Shown: positions 31,131-40,754, numbered from the stretch's first letter. The stretch is 64,000 bases of DNA from Thioalkalivibrio sp. ALJ3 (GCF_000377205.1 NZ_KB897906.1:216272-280271), one strand, 5' to 3'. Numbers and translations: made by a program. The notes: generated from the letters alone by a model not told the origin.

Positions 31131-31187
31131 ATTGGCGATCCGGCACCGCATCAGTCAGCCGGTCATTATCCCACGGAGGCCGCGGAA

Positions 31188-32060
31188 ATGCGCCCGGAAC
31201 AGCTCAGCATCGAGTCCCTGCAGGCCTTCGTGGCAGTGGTCGATACCGGCGCCTTCTCCGCCGCGGCCGAGCATCTGCACCTGACCCAGCCGGCGATCAG
31301 CAAACGCATCCAGTCGCTGGAGGCAACGCTGCAACGTCCCCTGTTCGAGCGCCAGGGGCGCCGCGTGCGGCCCACCGAGGTCGCCGAACGCCTGCTACCC
31401 GAAGCACGCGAGATCCTGGCCCGCCTGCACGCGATCGAGCAGCAGGTGGCGGACCTCGACCAGGTCGTTCGTGGCCGCATCCGCCTGGCCACCTCGCACC
31501 ACATCGCCCTGCACCGCCTGCCCGCTCCCCTGGCTCGCCTGCGCACCCGTTACCCCGAGCTGGAGCTGGAACTCGCATTCATGGATTCCGAAGCCGGCAT
31601 CGAAGCGGTAATGCACGGCGACGCCGATCTGGCGCTGGCCACCCTGCCAGACGACCTGCCAAAGGACTCGGAGGCCCAGCCCGTCTGGACCGACGAATTG
31701 GTCCCGATGGTTGCCCGCGACCGTGCGAAGGATGCCCCGCAGCACACCCTGCAGCGCCTTCATGACTGGCCGGCGATCCTGCCGCCGGTGGACTCCACCA
31801 CCCGCCGCCAGATCGACCGGGCGCTGGCCGCACAGGGCCTGCACCCCGCCGCCGCCCAGGAGAGCCCGTACCTGGAGGTCATCCGCATGATGATCGCGGC
31901 CGGCCTCGGCATCGGCTTCCTCCCCCGCACCATGGCCACCGACGACCTGGCCATCCTCGAATGGTCCGCCCCACCCATCACCCGCCAGCTCGGCTGGGTC
32001 CGTCATGCGCACCGCTACCGCTCGCGAACCCTTGAGGCGGTCATCGAGGAATTGCAGTAA
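31188..32060 (+). CDS. LysR-family transcriptional regulator
   Basis: This 290-residue regulator has an N-terminal winged HTH (LSIESLQAFVAVVDTGAFSAAAEHLHLTQPAISKRIQSLEATLQRPLFERQGRRV) and a C-terminal periplasmic-binding-like effector domain. The effector domain includes GRIRLATSHHIALHRLP and MIAAGLGIGFLPRTMA. ATG 31188 follows GGAGG at 31175-31179. Since it is divergent from leuCDB, control of leucine synthesis is the likely role, with a pathway intermediate such as isopropylmalate as a plausible effector. This is inferred from position only. Confidence 0.93.
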   Translation: MRPEQLSIESLQAFVAVVDTGAFSAAAEHLHLTQPAISKRIQSLEATLQRPLFERQGRRVRPTEVAERLLPEAREILARLHAIEQQVADLDQVVRGRIRLATSHHIALHRLPAPLARLRTRYPELELELAFMDSEAGIEAVMHGDADLALATLPDDLPKDSEAQPVWTDELVPMVARDRAKDAPQHTLQRLHDWPAILPPVDSTTRRQIDRALAAQGLHPAAAQESPYLEVIRMMIAAGLGIGFLPRTMATDDLAILEWSAPPITRQLGWVRHAHRYRSRTLEAVIEELQ

Positions 32061-32085
32061 TCGGAACCCTGCGAGGGCCGCCTTC

Positions 32086-33321
32086 TCAGACCCGAGCAGG
32101 TTCCCGAGGAAGGAGGGAGGAGATCATCCAGGTGGCGAAGATGAACAGGGTGGAGGCGACCAACGCGCCCTCCAGGCCCCAGACCATGAAGATGGCCCCG
32201 GAGGCGACGGTGCCGACCAGACGCCCACCGGCATTGGCCATGTAGTAGAAGCCGACCTTCATCGCGACCCGGTCGGTCTCTGCGTAGTCGAGGATCAGGA
32301 ACGAGTGCACGGCGGAGTTGATCGCAAACACCACACCGAACACGCCCAGGCCGACCATCAGGACCCAGGCCGGATCCAGGCCCGTCTCCAGGCCGATCAC
32401 GATGCCGATGGGCAGCAGCATCAGGATGAAGGCCCACAACCGCGCGGTGAGACCGGTCGGGTGCAGCCCGCCCCGGCCCAGCAGACGGGGCACAGAGGCC
32501 TGTACGATGCCGTAGCCAATCACCCACAACGCCAGAAACGCCCCCACCTGCATGTGGTTCCAGTGCAGTGTCGCGCTCAGGAACACCGGCAGGGCCACCA
32601 CGAACCAGACATCGCGCGCGCCGAACAGGAAGAACCGCGCGGCCGAGAGCACGTTGATCGCAGCGGAGTTGGAGAACATCTGGGTGAATGTCGGCTTGCC
32701 GCCGACCCGGCCCAGCCCGCGCGGCAGGCCGACGATGGAGAGCAGCATCACCATAGCCAGCATCCCGGCCAGGATCACCAGCGCCATCTGGAACCCGACC
32801 GAGTACAGCAGCGCACCGCCGACAAAGAAGCCCACCCCCTTCAGCGCGTTCTTCGAGCCGGTGAGCACCGCGACCCAGCGAAACAGCCGCCCCTCCCCGT
32901 CGCCGGCGACCAGCTTCACGCCGGACTTGGCACTCATCTTGTTCAGGTCCTTGGCGATGCCCGACAGGGCCTGCGCGAACATCACGTAGGCCACGCCCAG
33001 CCAGGCCTCCGGCACCGTGAGCATCAGCAGCGCGGCGACCTGCAGCAAGGTCCCGGCGATCATCGTCGTGTTCACCCCCAGCCGCGCGGCCAGCCAACCC
33101 CCAGTCAGGTTGGTGATCACTCCGAACAGTTCGTAGAACAGGAATAGAAGCGCGATCTCGAGCGGGCTGTACCCCAGTTGGTGGAAGAACAGGACGACCA
33201 GCATGCGGATCGCGCCGTCGGTGACGGTAAAAGCCCAGTAGTTTGCGGTGATGCGCGCATAAGCACCCAGCCCCAGTGTAGGCGGGCTGCCCGGGTCTGG
33301 CTGTCCTGGTACGCTGCTCAT
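32086..33321 (-). CDS. ArsJ-like MFS transporter
   Basis: This protein of about 411 residues has roughly 12 membrane helices. Several stretches are those I know from ArsJ, the organoarsenical efflux permease: ANYWAFTVTDGAIRMLVVLFFHQLGYSPLEIALLFLFYE, QALSGIAKDLNKMSAKSGVKL, AVLTGSKNALKGVGFF and SAARFFLFGARDVWFVVALPVFL. ArsJ exports 1-arseno-3-phosphoglycerate made by a partner glyceraldehyde-3-phosphate dehydrogenase. No GAPDH, arsR or other ars gene is adjacent, so substrate is uncertain. The start is ATG 33321. The frame extends upstream through a TTG at 33390. The neighbouring TspO gene is on the same strand. Confidence 0.8.
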   Translation of the reverse strand: MSSVPGQPDPGSPPTLGLGAYARITANYWAFTVTDGAIRMLVVLFFHQLGYSPLEIALLFLFYELFGVITNLTGGWLAARLGVNTTMIAGTLLQVAALLMLTVPEAWLGVAYVMFAQALSGIAKDLNKMSAKSGVKLVAGDGEGRLFRWVAVLTGSKNALKGVGFFVGGALLYSVGFQMALVILAGMLAMVMLLSIVGLPRGLGRVGGKPTFTQMFSNSAAINVLSAARFFLFGARDVWFVVALPVFLSATLHWNHMQVGAFLALWVIGYGIVQASVPRLLGRGGLHPTGLTARLWAFILMLLPIGIVIGLETGLDPAWVLMVGLGVFGVVFAINSAVHSFLILDYAETDRVAMKVGFYYMANAGGRLVGTVASGAIFMVWGLEGALVASTLFIFATWMISSLLPREPARV

Positions 33322-33444
33322 CCTGCTCTCGGACACCTCGTCACCATCCGCCGATAGTGCTGATCCCTCGCTGCCGAACCACACCTCCAAGGCATGGGCC
33401 TGCGAAAGCGCGCGTCAGGCTACCGGATTCATGTGACGCTCGCG

Positions 33445-33921
33445 TTAATTGAGGACGACGATCGCCGCATTCAGGTAGATCGCAAAGCCCACCCACAGCA
33501 GATACGGCACCAGCAACGCGCTCGCGATCCGGTCGTGGCGCCAGAAAGCGATCAGGGTCCCCAGAATCAGCGGCCACAGGATCAAGATCTCGATCAATGC
33601 CAGATCGGGCCGCTGCATGCCGAAGAACAGTACGGACCAGCCCAGGTTCAGCACCAGCTGGGCGAGAAAGAGCCCCATCGCGACCGGCGCCCCCGCGACG
33701 CCCACGCGACGCCATACGCGCCAGGCGGCCACGGCCATCAGCGCAAACAGGACGGTCCAGACCGGGCCGAATACGGCATCCGGTGGATTCAGCTCGGGCC
33801 GCTCCAGCGTCCGGTACCAGTCCTGTACTGACAGGCTGGTGGCATACCCGCCCGCGGAAGCGACCAGGAACACCAGGCCCACCCAGCCCACCAGTCCGAC
33901 CCCATCCCTTGTATTGATCAT
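33445..33921 (-). CDS. tspO: TspO/MBR family membrane protein
   Basis: This 158-residue protein has five membrane helices and the TspO signature. WYRTLERPELNPPDAVFGPVWTVLFALMAVAAW is followed by QLVLNLGWSVLFFGMQRPDLALIEI and a final LLVPYLLWVGFAIYLNAAIVVLN. TspO binds porphyrins and related tetrapyrroles and has been tied to oxygen, light and stress responses. The ligand and role here are unknown. It lies upstream of the ArsJ-like gene and diverges from the RND operon. Confidence 0.93.
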   Translation of the reverse strand: MINTRDGVGLVGWVGLVFLVASAGGYATSLSVQDWYRTLERPELNPPDAVFGPVWTVLFALMAVAAWRVWRRVGVAGAPVAMGLFLAQLVLNLGWSVLFFGMQRPDLALIEILILWPLILGTLIAFWRHDRIASALLVPYLLWVGFAIYLNAAIVVLN

Positions 33922-33995
33922 CGACCCTCCTCACGCGCCTCGCGCACCGTTGCTATTGGACGTCCACCCGAGGGGTTTGAACCGAAATAAGCAAA

Positions 33996-34010
33996 ATGAA
34001 CGAGGTTCAT
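33996..34010. promoter_or_regulatory. Perfect dyad upstream of the RND operon
   Basis: ATGAAC-GAG-GTTCAT is a perfect 6+3+6 inverted repeat. A weaker dyad with a GGTT-N2-AACC core lies about 20 bases upstream (near 33975-33984). The region separates divergent tspO and the efflux operon, where a TetR- or MarR-type operator would be expected. No such regulator gene is in the vicinity. Confidence 0.5.
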
Positions 34011-34079
34011 GCGCGATTCAGCGGCTTGCGGCACACTCGCAGCATATCGTGATCCCGTTCACCAATTTCGAGCCCCCGC

Positions 34080-35309
34080 ATGCCCAAGGCCTCCACTGCA
34101 ATCACGCTGGTCCTGTTTCTCCTGGCGGGCGGCGTACTGGCCTGGCTTGTATGGGGCGTCGATGACGAACAGGCCACCTCCGCGCGCCCTGGCACCGGTG
34201 AAACGCGGCCCGTGGCCGTCGCCGTGGCTACCGTCCAGCAGCGGGATCTGGTGGAACGCCGCCGTTTCACCGGCAGCATCGAGGGTGCCGATCGTATCGC
34301 GGTCACGCCGCGAGTCGGCGGACGGGTGGCCGAGGTCTTCGTGAACCTTGGTGATCGAGTGGAACCGGGCGACCCTCTGCTGCAACTGGACACCGAGGAG
34401 TTCGAACAGGATGTTACCCAGGCCGAGGCCGAACTCGAGGTGGCCGAGGCCAGCCTGGCCGAGGCGGTGGCGAGTCGCAACGCCGCCCAACGCGATCTGC
34501 AACGCACCCGCGAACTGCGTGACCAGGGGATCGCCTCGCGCTCGGAGCTCGAGGCCGCCGAAACCGAGCTGGCCCTGGCCCAGACCCGGGTGGCCCTGGC
34601 CGAGTCGCAGATTCGGCAGCGGCGCTCCGCTCTTCGTACCCGAGAGATACAGCTCGGTTATACCCGCATCGACGCCGATGCCGGGAGTACCACCCGCTGG
34701 GTAGCCGAGCGGCTGGTCGATCCCGGCTCGGTGATCAGCGCGAACGAACCTGCCCTAGCACTCGTCAACCTGCAACCGGTGCGCGCCATCCTGGCGGTTA
34801 CCGAGGCCGATTACGCGCGGATCTCGCGCGGCCAGGACGCCACCGTGCGCACGTCCGCACACCCCAACGAGGTATTCGAGGGCACGATCACGCGAATCTC
34901 CCCGGAGTTTCGTCCGGGCTCGCGCCAGGCACGGATCGAGGTGGAAGTCGCCAACGAAGACGGACGCCTCCGTCCCGGCATGTTCGTCGAAACCGCGATC
35001 ACCCTCGGGCAACGGTCGGAGACGCTGGCCGTACCCCGGGATGCCATCATCCAGCGCGAGGCCGGTCCCACGCTGTTCAGCGTTGACCGCAGTGGCGACC
35101 GCCCCGAGGCGCGCCGGCACATGGCAATCACCGGCGTGCGTGACGGCGACTGGATCGAGCTGCTGGAACCTGAACTGCCCGAGGGCACCGAGGTAGTGGT
35201 GTTGGGGCAGCACCTGCTCGCCGACGGCACCCCGCTGCGCCTGACCGACCCGCGCAGCGTGCCGGGCACAGACTTCGCCCCGGGCATCTCGGAGACCGAA
35301 GAGCCGTGA
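34080..35309 (+). CDS. RND efflux periplasmic adaptor subunit
   Basis: This 409-residue membrane-fusion protein has an N-terminal anchor helix (ITLVLFLLAGGVLAWLVWGV) rather than a lipobox. The first lipoyl half contains GRVAEVFVNLGDRVEPGDPLLQLDTEEF. A long Glu/Arg coiled-coil hairpin follows (about 115-185), then the beta-barrel domain (PVRAILAVTEADYARISRGQDATV). It would bridge the RND pump and the TolC-like channel encoded next. Its TGA stop overlaps the GTG start of the pump gene. Confidence 0.94.
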   Translation: MPKASTAITLVLFLLAGGVLAWLVWGVDDEQATSARPGTGETRPVAVAVATVQQRDLVERRRFTGSIEGADRIAVTPRVGGRVAEVFVNLGDRVEPGDPLLQLDTEEFEQDVTQAEAELEVAEASLAEAVASRNAAQRDLQRTRELRDQGIASRSELEAAETELALAQTRVALAESQIRQRRSALRTREIQLGYTRIDADAGSTTRWVAERLVDPGSVISANEPALALVNLQPVRAILAVTEADYARISRGQDATVRTSAHPNEVFEGTITRISPEFRPGSRQARIEVEVANEDGRLRPGMFVETAITLGQRSETLAVPRDAIIQREAGPTLFSVDRSGDRPEARRHMAITGVRDGDWIELLEPELPEGTEVVVLGQHLLADGTPLRLTDPRSVPGTDFAPGISETEEP

Positions 35310-38300
35310 ATCCGGCTCGCCTCACTGTCCACCGCCCCGTGCTGACCAGCATGGTCGCCCTGATCGTGGTGATCTTGGGCCTGACCGCACTGACCCGCCT
35401 GCCGGTCGACCTCCTGCCTGACATCACCTACCCGGTGGTCACGGTGATGACCTCCTACCCCAATGCCGGGGCCGAGGAGGTCGAGCAACTGGTCACGCGC
35501 CCGGTGGAACAGGCGGCGGCCGCGATTACCGGGGCCCAGGAGATCCGTTCCACATCGGCCGAAGGCAACAGCAACGTACGCGTCAACTTTGCCTGGGGCA
35601 CGGACATCCGCCAGGCCGTCGACGATCTGCGTGATCGTCTGGCGCGTATCGAAGGCCGATTGCCTGAAGGGGCCGATCGTCCACTGGTGCGCCAGTTCGA
35701 CACGCAGGACTCGCCCATCATGCGCCTGGGCGTGGGCTCGCAGCTCGACGCCATCCACCTGCGCACGCTGATCGACAACCGCATTGCCCCACGCCTGGAG
35801 CGCATCCCCGGCGTGGCCGCGGTGGACACATTTGGCGGACTGGAACGCGAGGTGCGCGTGGAGGTCGATCCGGACCGCATTCAGGCGATCGATCTGGGGC
35901 TGGATGAACTGCGCAACCGAATCCGCGATGCCAACGTGATCACCCCCGGCGGCCCCATCATGGACGGTCGCCGCGAATACCGGCTGCGGACACCTGCCGA
36001 GTTCCGCTCCGTGAGCGAGATTCGCGACACCGTGGTTCAGCGCAGCGACGATGGCGTCACTTACCTGCACCAGGTCGCCGAGATTCGTGACACTCACCAG
36101 CGGGTAACACGCCGTTTTCGGGTCAATCACGAAGAAGGCGTCCAGTTGGCCGTGCGCAAACTGGCGGATGCCAATACGGTCGAAGTCTCGGAGGCGGTCC
36201 ACGCCGAACTGATCCGCCTCAACCGCGATTTCCCCCAGATCGACATCCGCGCCGTCACGGACGAGGCGGGATTCATCCGCAGCTCCATCACCAACGTCGG
36301 CCAGGCGATCCTGTACGGTAGCGCGCTGGCCGTACTGGTATTGCTCGTCTTTCTGCGCAACATCCGCTACACGCTGGTCGCCGCCACCGCGATCCCACTC
36401 GCGGTCATCTCGACGTTCGGACTGGTCTACTTCGGCGGCCATTCGCTCAACCTGATGACCATGGGCGGCATCGCGCTGGGCGTGGGTCTGATGGTCGACA
36501 ACGCGATCGTGGTGATCGAGAGCATCGCCCGAAGGCGAGAGGAGCATACGGAGCAAAGCGCCACTGAGGCCGCCATCAGCGGTACCGGCCGCGTGGCCCC
36601 CGCGATCATCGCCAGCACACTGACCACCGTGGCCATCTTCCTCCCGCTGTTCTTCGCCCAGGAGCTGGCCGGGCAATTGTTCAAACCACTCGCCGCCGTG
36701 GTGGCCTTCGCTCTGGCCGCCTCGCTGATTGTGGCCCTGACGGTGGTGCCGATGCTGATGGCCCGTGCCCCGATGCCGAAGCGCGACACGAGCGCCCTTG
36801 CCCGTATGGAGCGGCGTTATCAGGGGCTGCTGCGCGGCACCCTGGCCCATCCCTGGATGGTAATCGGGATCAGTGCCTTGCTCCTGGTCGTGGCGCTGGC
36901 CGGTCTGCGCGGCGTCGGCACCGAGTTTCTGCCGGCCACCGACGAGGGCGAACTGCGCGTGAATGTCTCCATGGAGCCCGGGACCCCACTCAACGAACTG
37001 TACTCCACCATGGCGGGCCTGGAAGAAATCATTCGCGACGAGGTACCCGAGCTCGAGAACCTCGTCTCCAGTTCCGGCGCATCCGCCTTTCGGGCTTCCT
37101 CCCCCGCCTCTGGAAACATGCGTGTCATGGTTGGCTCGCGCGACAGCCGCAGCCGTTCCTCCGAGGAGATTGCCGCTGCCCTGCGCGAAGCCCTGGGCAA
37201 CCCACCCGGGACCGAGATCCGGGTTCGTGCTTCCAGCGGCATCTTTTTCCGCGGTTTCGGCCGAGGTGATGACGAGGAGCGCTTGTCGGTGGAGGTGCGC
37301 GGCTTCGAGCTGTCGACCATGAATGCCGTGTTGCAGCGCTTCGAGGAGGCACTGGCCGATGTCCCCGGTATCACCGACACGCGCGTGGGAACCGATGGCG
37401 GACAGCCCGAGTTCGCCACCCGTATCCACCGCGACCGCGCGGCGGACCTCGGCGTGGATGTTCGTACCATCGCCCAGACGCTGGAAACCGCGCTGGGGGG
37501 CTCCAGCGCCGGGGAGCTGCGTGCCGGTGGCGACGAAACCCGCATCTGGGTGCAGTTGCGCGACGCCGACCAGAGCTCGCTGGACGACCTGCTGAACCTG
37601 ACCGTGCGCAGCGAGGAAGGCGAACGGGTCGCCTTGCGCAGTCTTATTTCCTTCGACACCGAGATCGGCCCGGACAGCATCGAGCGGCGCGAGCAGGCCC
37701 GCGTGCGCACGCTGTTCATCAATTTGGGAGATCGCTCACTGGGCGAGGTCGCCGCATCGGTCCGCGAGGCGCTGGCGGAAATCCCGCTGCCCGAGGAGAT
37801 CGACTACTCCGTCACCGGCGATATCGAAGAACAGGAAGCGGCATTCTCGGAATTGCTCCTGGGTACGATGCTCGCGACACTGCTCGTGTACATGGTGATG
37901 GCCAGCCTTTACGAATCGCTGCGCGATCCCCTGATCGTGATGTTCTCGATCCCGCTGGCGATCATCGGGGTCACCGGCGCGCTGATCGTCACCGACACCA
38001 CGCTCAATGTGCAATCACTGATCGGGATCCTGCTACTGGTTGGTATCGTCGTGAACAACGCGATCCTGCTGGTGGACCGCATGGCCCGTCGGCACCGCGA
38101 CGACGGCATGGACCTGCACGAGGCGGTCGTGGCCGCCGCGGGCGAGCGGCTACGGCCTATCCTGATGACCACGCTCACCACGATACTGGCCCTCTCGCCG
38201 CTGGCCATTGGCATGGGCGATGGCGGCGAGGCGCAGGCCCCAATGGCGCGGGTGGTGATCGGCGGACTGCTGTCGTCTACCCTGATTACCCTGGTGCTGA

Positions 38301-38380
38301 TCCCGACGCTGTACCTGCTGTTCCACCGTCGTGGCGAACGCCCACAACCCGTCTACCGAGTCGGAACCGAAGATGCCTAG
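35306..38380 (+). CDS. RND-family efflux pump (AcrB/HAE-like)
   Basis: This proton-driven exporter of 1024 aa starts at GTG 35306. It begins with a typical first helix (LTVHRPVLTSMVALIVVILGLTALTRLPVDLLPDITYPVVTV). The porter domain repeats and the TM4 block GGIALGVGLMVDNAIVVIESIARR with its conserved acidic residue are present. In the second half are SLIGILLLVGIVVNNAILLVDRM and LRPILMTTLTTILALSPLAIGMGDGGEAQAPMARVVIGG. The sequence suits the hydrophobe/amphiphile efflux branch rather than heavy-metal pumps, although the substrate cannot be read. It forms a three-gene operon. Confidence 0.95.
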   Translation: MNPARLTVHRPVLTSMVALIVVILGLTALTRLPVDLLPDITYPVVTVMTSYPNAGAEEVEQLVTRPVEQAAAAITGAQEIRSTSAEGNSNVRVNFAWGTDIRQAVDDLRDRLARIEGRLPEGADRPLVRQFDTQDSPIMRLGVGSQLDAIHLRTLIDNRIAPRLERIPGVAAVDTFGGLEREVRVEVDPDRIQAIDLGLDELRNRIRDANVITPGGPIMDGRREYRLRTPAEFRSVSEIRDTVVQRSDDGVTYLHQVAEIRDTHQRVTRRFRVNHEEGVQLAVRKLADANTVEVSEAVHAELIRLNRDFPQIDIRAVTDEAGFIRSSITNVGQAILYGSALAVLVLLVFLRNIRYTLVAATAIPLAVISTFGLVYFGGHSLNLMTMGGIALGVGLMVDNAIVVIESIARRREEHTEQSATEAAISGTGRVAPAIIASTLTTVAIFLPLFFAQELAGQLFKPLAAVVAFALAASLIVALTVVPMLMARAPMPKRDTSALARMERRYQGLLRGTLAHPWMVIGISALLLVVALAGLRGVGTEFLPATDEGELRVNVSMEPGTPLNELYSTMAGLEEIIRDEVPELENLVSSSGASAFRASSPASGNMRVMVGSRDSRSRSSEEIAAALREALGNPPGTEIRVRASSGIFFRGFGRGDDEERLSVEVRGFELSTMNAVLQRFEEALADVPGITDTRVGTDGGQPEFATRIHRDRAADLGVDVRTIAQTLETALGGSSAGELRAGGDETRIWVQLRDADQSSLDDLLNLTVRSEEGERVALRSLISFDTEIGPDSIERREQARVRTLFINLGDRSLGEVAASVREALAEIPLPEEIDYSVTGDIEEQEAAFSELLLGTMLATLLVYMVMASLYESLRDPLIVMFSIPLAIIGVTGALIVTDTTLNVQSLIGILLLVGIVVNNAILLVDRMARRHRDDGMDLHEAVVAAAGERLRPILMTTLTTILALSPLAIGMGDGGEAQAPMARVVIGGLLSSTLITLVLIPTLYLLFHRRGERPQPVYRVGTEDA

Positions 38381-39962
38381 GTTTCTCCGCGCCGCCGTGC
38401 CGCTACTGGCCTTGCTGGCTCTGATCGTTTCTTCTGCCAGCGCCGAGGAAGACGAATCCTCCGGCAACGGGCTGCGCCTGTCCCTGCCGGCCGAGCAGTT
38501 GATGGCGATCGACCCGTTTGCCCGCGAACCCGTCGGCGAGGAAACGCTATCCCTCGAGGAGGCCGTGGCCCGGGCGCTGGAAGGCAACCGAGGCCTGCGC
38601 GCCGAACGTCTGCAGACCGCGATCGCGGGCACCTTCGAGGCACAGGAGCGAGCCGTGTTCGACCCCGAGCTGTTCGCCGAGATCGAGGTCAGCCGTGACC
38701 AGAGCGTGCGCCTGCTGGAGGAGGCCGAAGAAGATACCGACGAGGTCACCTCCACCCGGCGTTTCGGTGAGGCGGGCATCCGCCAGCAGCTCCCGACGGG
38801 TACGGACTTGAGCCTGTCCGTGCGCAGCCAGCGCGCCAGCAGTTCACGCGTCGACCAGACTCAGTTCTCCTCGCGCGCAGGCCTGACGCTGACACAAGCC
38901 CTTCTGCGCGGGGGCCGGATCGAGTCGAACCTCGTACGCCTGCAGCAGGCCGGGCTGGACGTCGAGGCCACGGAGTACGAGGTAAGGGCCTTCGTCGAAC
39001 AGCTGATCACCGACGTCGAGACCGCCTACTGGGACCTGGTTCTGGCGGGCGAGCAGATCGAGATCTTCGAGGAGGCCCTGGCGGTGGCCAGCCAGCAGCT
39101 GGACGAAACGCAGCGACGCATCGATGCCGGCGACCGGCCGGAAACCGAGGCCGTGTCCGCACGCGCCGAGGTGGCCCTGCGCCGACAGGGGCTGATCGAC
39201 GCCCGCAGCGAGCGCGCCCGCGCGCAAGACACCCTGGCGCGCCTGATCCAGGGCGACGGGGGCCTTTGGGACACGCGCCTGCTAACCAGCTCCGAACCAG
39301 CCCTGGACCGGTACGAGATCGAGCCACTCGACAACTACGTAGCACTGGCCCGCGACCATCGCGCCGACCTGAACGAGACCCGGTTGCGGGTACAGCGCGA
39401 CGAGCTCGAAGTGATCCGCACTCGCAACGGGCTCCTGCCCCGGCTGGATTTCTTTGTCACGCTGGGACAGTCGGGTTATGCGGACAGCTTCGGCCGCACC
39501 TTCCGCGACGCCCAGGGCGACGGCTACGACCTCGCGGCCGGACTGCGCTTCGAGATGCCAATCGGCAACCGCGCCGCGGAGGCCGAACACACACGCGCGC
39601 GCCTCACCAGACAGCAGATCATCGAAACGCTAGCCAATCTGGAACAACTGGCAATCGAGGACGTGCGTTCGGTCTGGTTCGACGCCGCCCGCGTGCGCGA
39701 ACAGATTCGCGCTCAGGAAGAGACCATCGAACTGCAGGAGGAGCTCCTGCGCGTGGAACAGACCCGCTATCGCGTCGGTGCCGGGACGGCGCTGGCCGTG
39801 GCCCAGGCTCAACGTGACCTGCTGGAGAGCCGCCTGCGCCTGACCGAGACGGTTGTGCGCTTTCGCCAGCTGAGCACTGAACTGCTGAACGCAAGCGGTA
39901 CGCTGTTGCTACACCGCGGGATCGATGCGCCAGGCTCCGAACGCGTGGACCTGCGCATGTAA
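38373..39962 (+). CDS. TolC-family outer-membrane efflux protein
   Basis: This protein of about 529 residues has a signal peptide (MPRFLRAAVPLLALLALIVSSASA). Two long TolC-like repeats of alpha-hairpins and beta strands follow, including TDVETAYWDLVLAGEQIEIFEEALAVASQQLDETQRRIDAGDRPETE and VRSVWFDAARVREQIRAQEETIELQEELLRVEQTRYRVGAGTALAV. ATG 38373 lies within the end of the pump gene (8-base overlap). It is somewhat longer than E. coli TolC (493 aa including signal). It would give the RND pump its own outer-membrane channel. Confidence 0.93.
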   Translation: MPRFLRAAVPLLALLALIVSSASAEEDESSGNGLRLSLPAEQLMAIDPFAREPVGEETLSLEEAVARALEGNRGLRAERLQTAIAGTFEAQERAVFDPELFAEIEVSRDQSVRLLEEAEEDTDEVTSTRRFGEAGIRQQLPTGTDLSLSVRSQRASSSRVDQTQFSSRAGLTLTQALLRGGRIESNLVRLQQAGLDVEATEYEVRAFVEQLITDVETAYWDLVLAGEQIEIFEEALAVASQQLDETQRRIDAGDRPETEAVSARAEVALRRQGLIDARSERARAQDTLARLIQGDGGLWDTRLLTSSEPALDRYEIEPLDNYVALARDHRADLNETRLRVQRDELEVIRTRNGLLPRLDFFVTLGQSGYADSFGRTFRDAQGDGYDLAAGLRFEMPIGNRAAEAEHTRARLTRQQIIETLANLEQLAIEDVRSVWFDAARVREQIRAQEETIELQEELLRVEQTRYRVGAGTALAVAQAQRDLLESRLRLTETVVRFRQLSTELLNASGTLLLHRGIDAPGSERVDLRM

Positions 39963-39989
39963 TCCCGGAGGAGCCCTTCTCCTGAGCCT

Positions 39990-40754
39990 CTATCCCCGGG
40001 CCAGACGCCGATTCAGGGCCCAGACCGATAGCGGTGCAAAAATCACCGCAATCGCAGCAGCCCAGACGAGGGTCCACAAAACAGGCTCCAGCGCGTGACC
40101 CCCACTCAACAGGGCGCGCGAGGCATCCGCAAGCAGCGAGACGGGGTTGGCTTGCACGAAGGGCTGCAGCACGGCGGGCATCGTCTCTAGTGGCACGAAA
40201 GCGGTGGAGACGAACGTCACCGGGAACAACGCTGTAAAGCCGAACAGTTGTACATGTTCAGGATCGCGCGACAGTACGCCGACCAGCACCATGATCCACG
40301 ATGCGGCCGAAGCGAAGACCAGTACCAGCGCCACCATCCCCAATACCTCCCAGGGGGAGGTCTCGATCCGGAAGCCCAGCAACACCCCCACGATCAGCAA
40401 CAGCGCGATACAAAGCGCCTGTTTCAGCAGGTCGGCCAGAATCCTCCCGGCCAGGGGCGCCCAGCGCGGAATGGGCAGGGCGCGAAAGCGGTCGAACACG
40501 CCGCGCGTGAGATCCGTATTCAGACCGTGCCCGACATACACGGTGACGAACAACATGTTCATCGCGATCACGCCCGGCAGCACGAACGGCAGGTAGGCTT
40601 CGGTCGAGCCCGCCACCGCGCCGCCGAACACGAACAGGAACAGCACCAGAAACAGGATCGGCTGGATGGAGTAATCCCCCAGCTCCCAGGGATTGCGACG
40701 CACCTGCACGAGACTGCGCCAGGCCAGCGCCAGCGTCTGGTCCAGTGCCTTCAT
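39990..40754 (-). CDS. ABC-2 type permease (DrrB-like)
   Basis: This is a 254-residue permease with six hydrophobic segments. Family blocks are RRNPWELGDYSIQPILFLVLFLFVFGGAVAG, YVGHGLNTDLTRGVFDRFRALPIPRWAPLAGRILADLLKQAL and FVPLETMPAVLQPFVQANPVSLLADASRALL. This fits the DrrB type of ABC-2 exporters. Its ATG overlaps the ATPase stop (ATGA). It converges with the RND operon, with only 27 bases between them. Confidence 0.92.
   Translation of the reverse strand: MKALDQTLALAWRSLVQVRRNPWELGDYSIQPILFLVLFLFVFGGAVAGSTEAYLPFVLPGVIAMNMLFVTVYVGHGLNTDLTRGVFDRFRALPIPRWAPLAGRILADLLKQALCIALLLIVGVLLGFRIETSPWEVLGMVALVLVFASAASWIMVLVGVLSRDPEHVQLFGFTALFPVTFVSTAFVPLETMPAVLQPFVQANPVSLLADASRALLSGGHALEPVLWTLVWAAAIAVIFAPLSVWALNRRLARG

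Noticed and set aside
34811-37429. An 872-codon minus-strand open frame opposite the RND operon
   Set aside because: It lies antisense to the adaptor and pump genes, with Gly/His/Gln/Arg-rich composition and no motif. Taken as a shadow.
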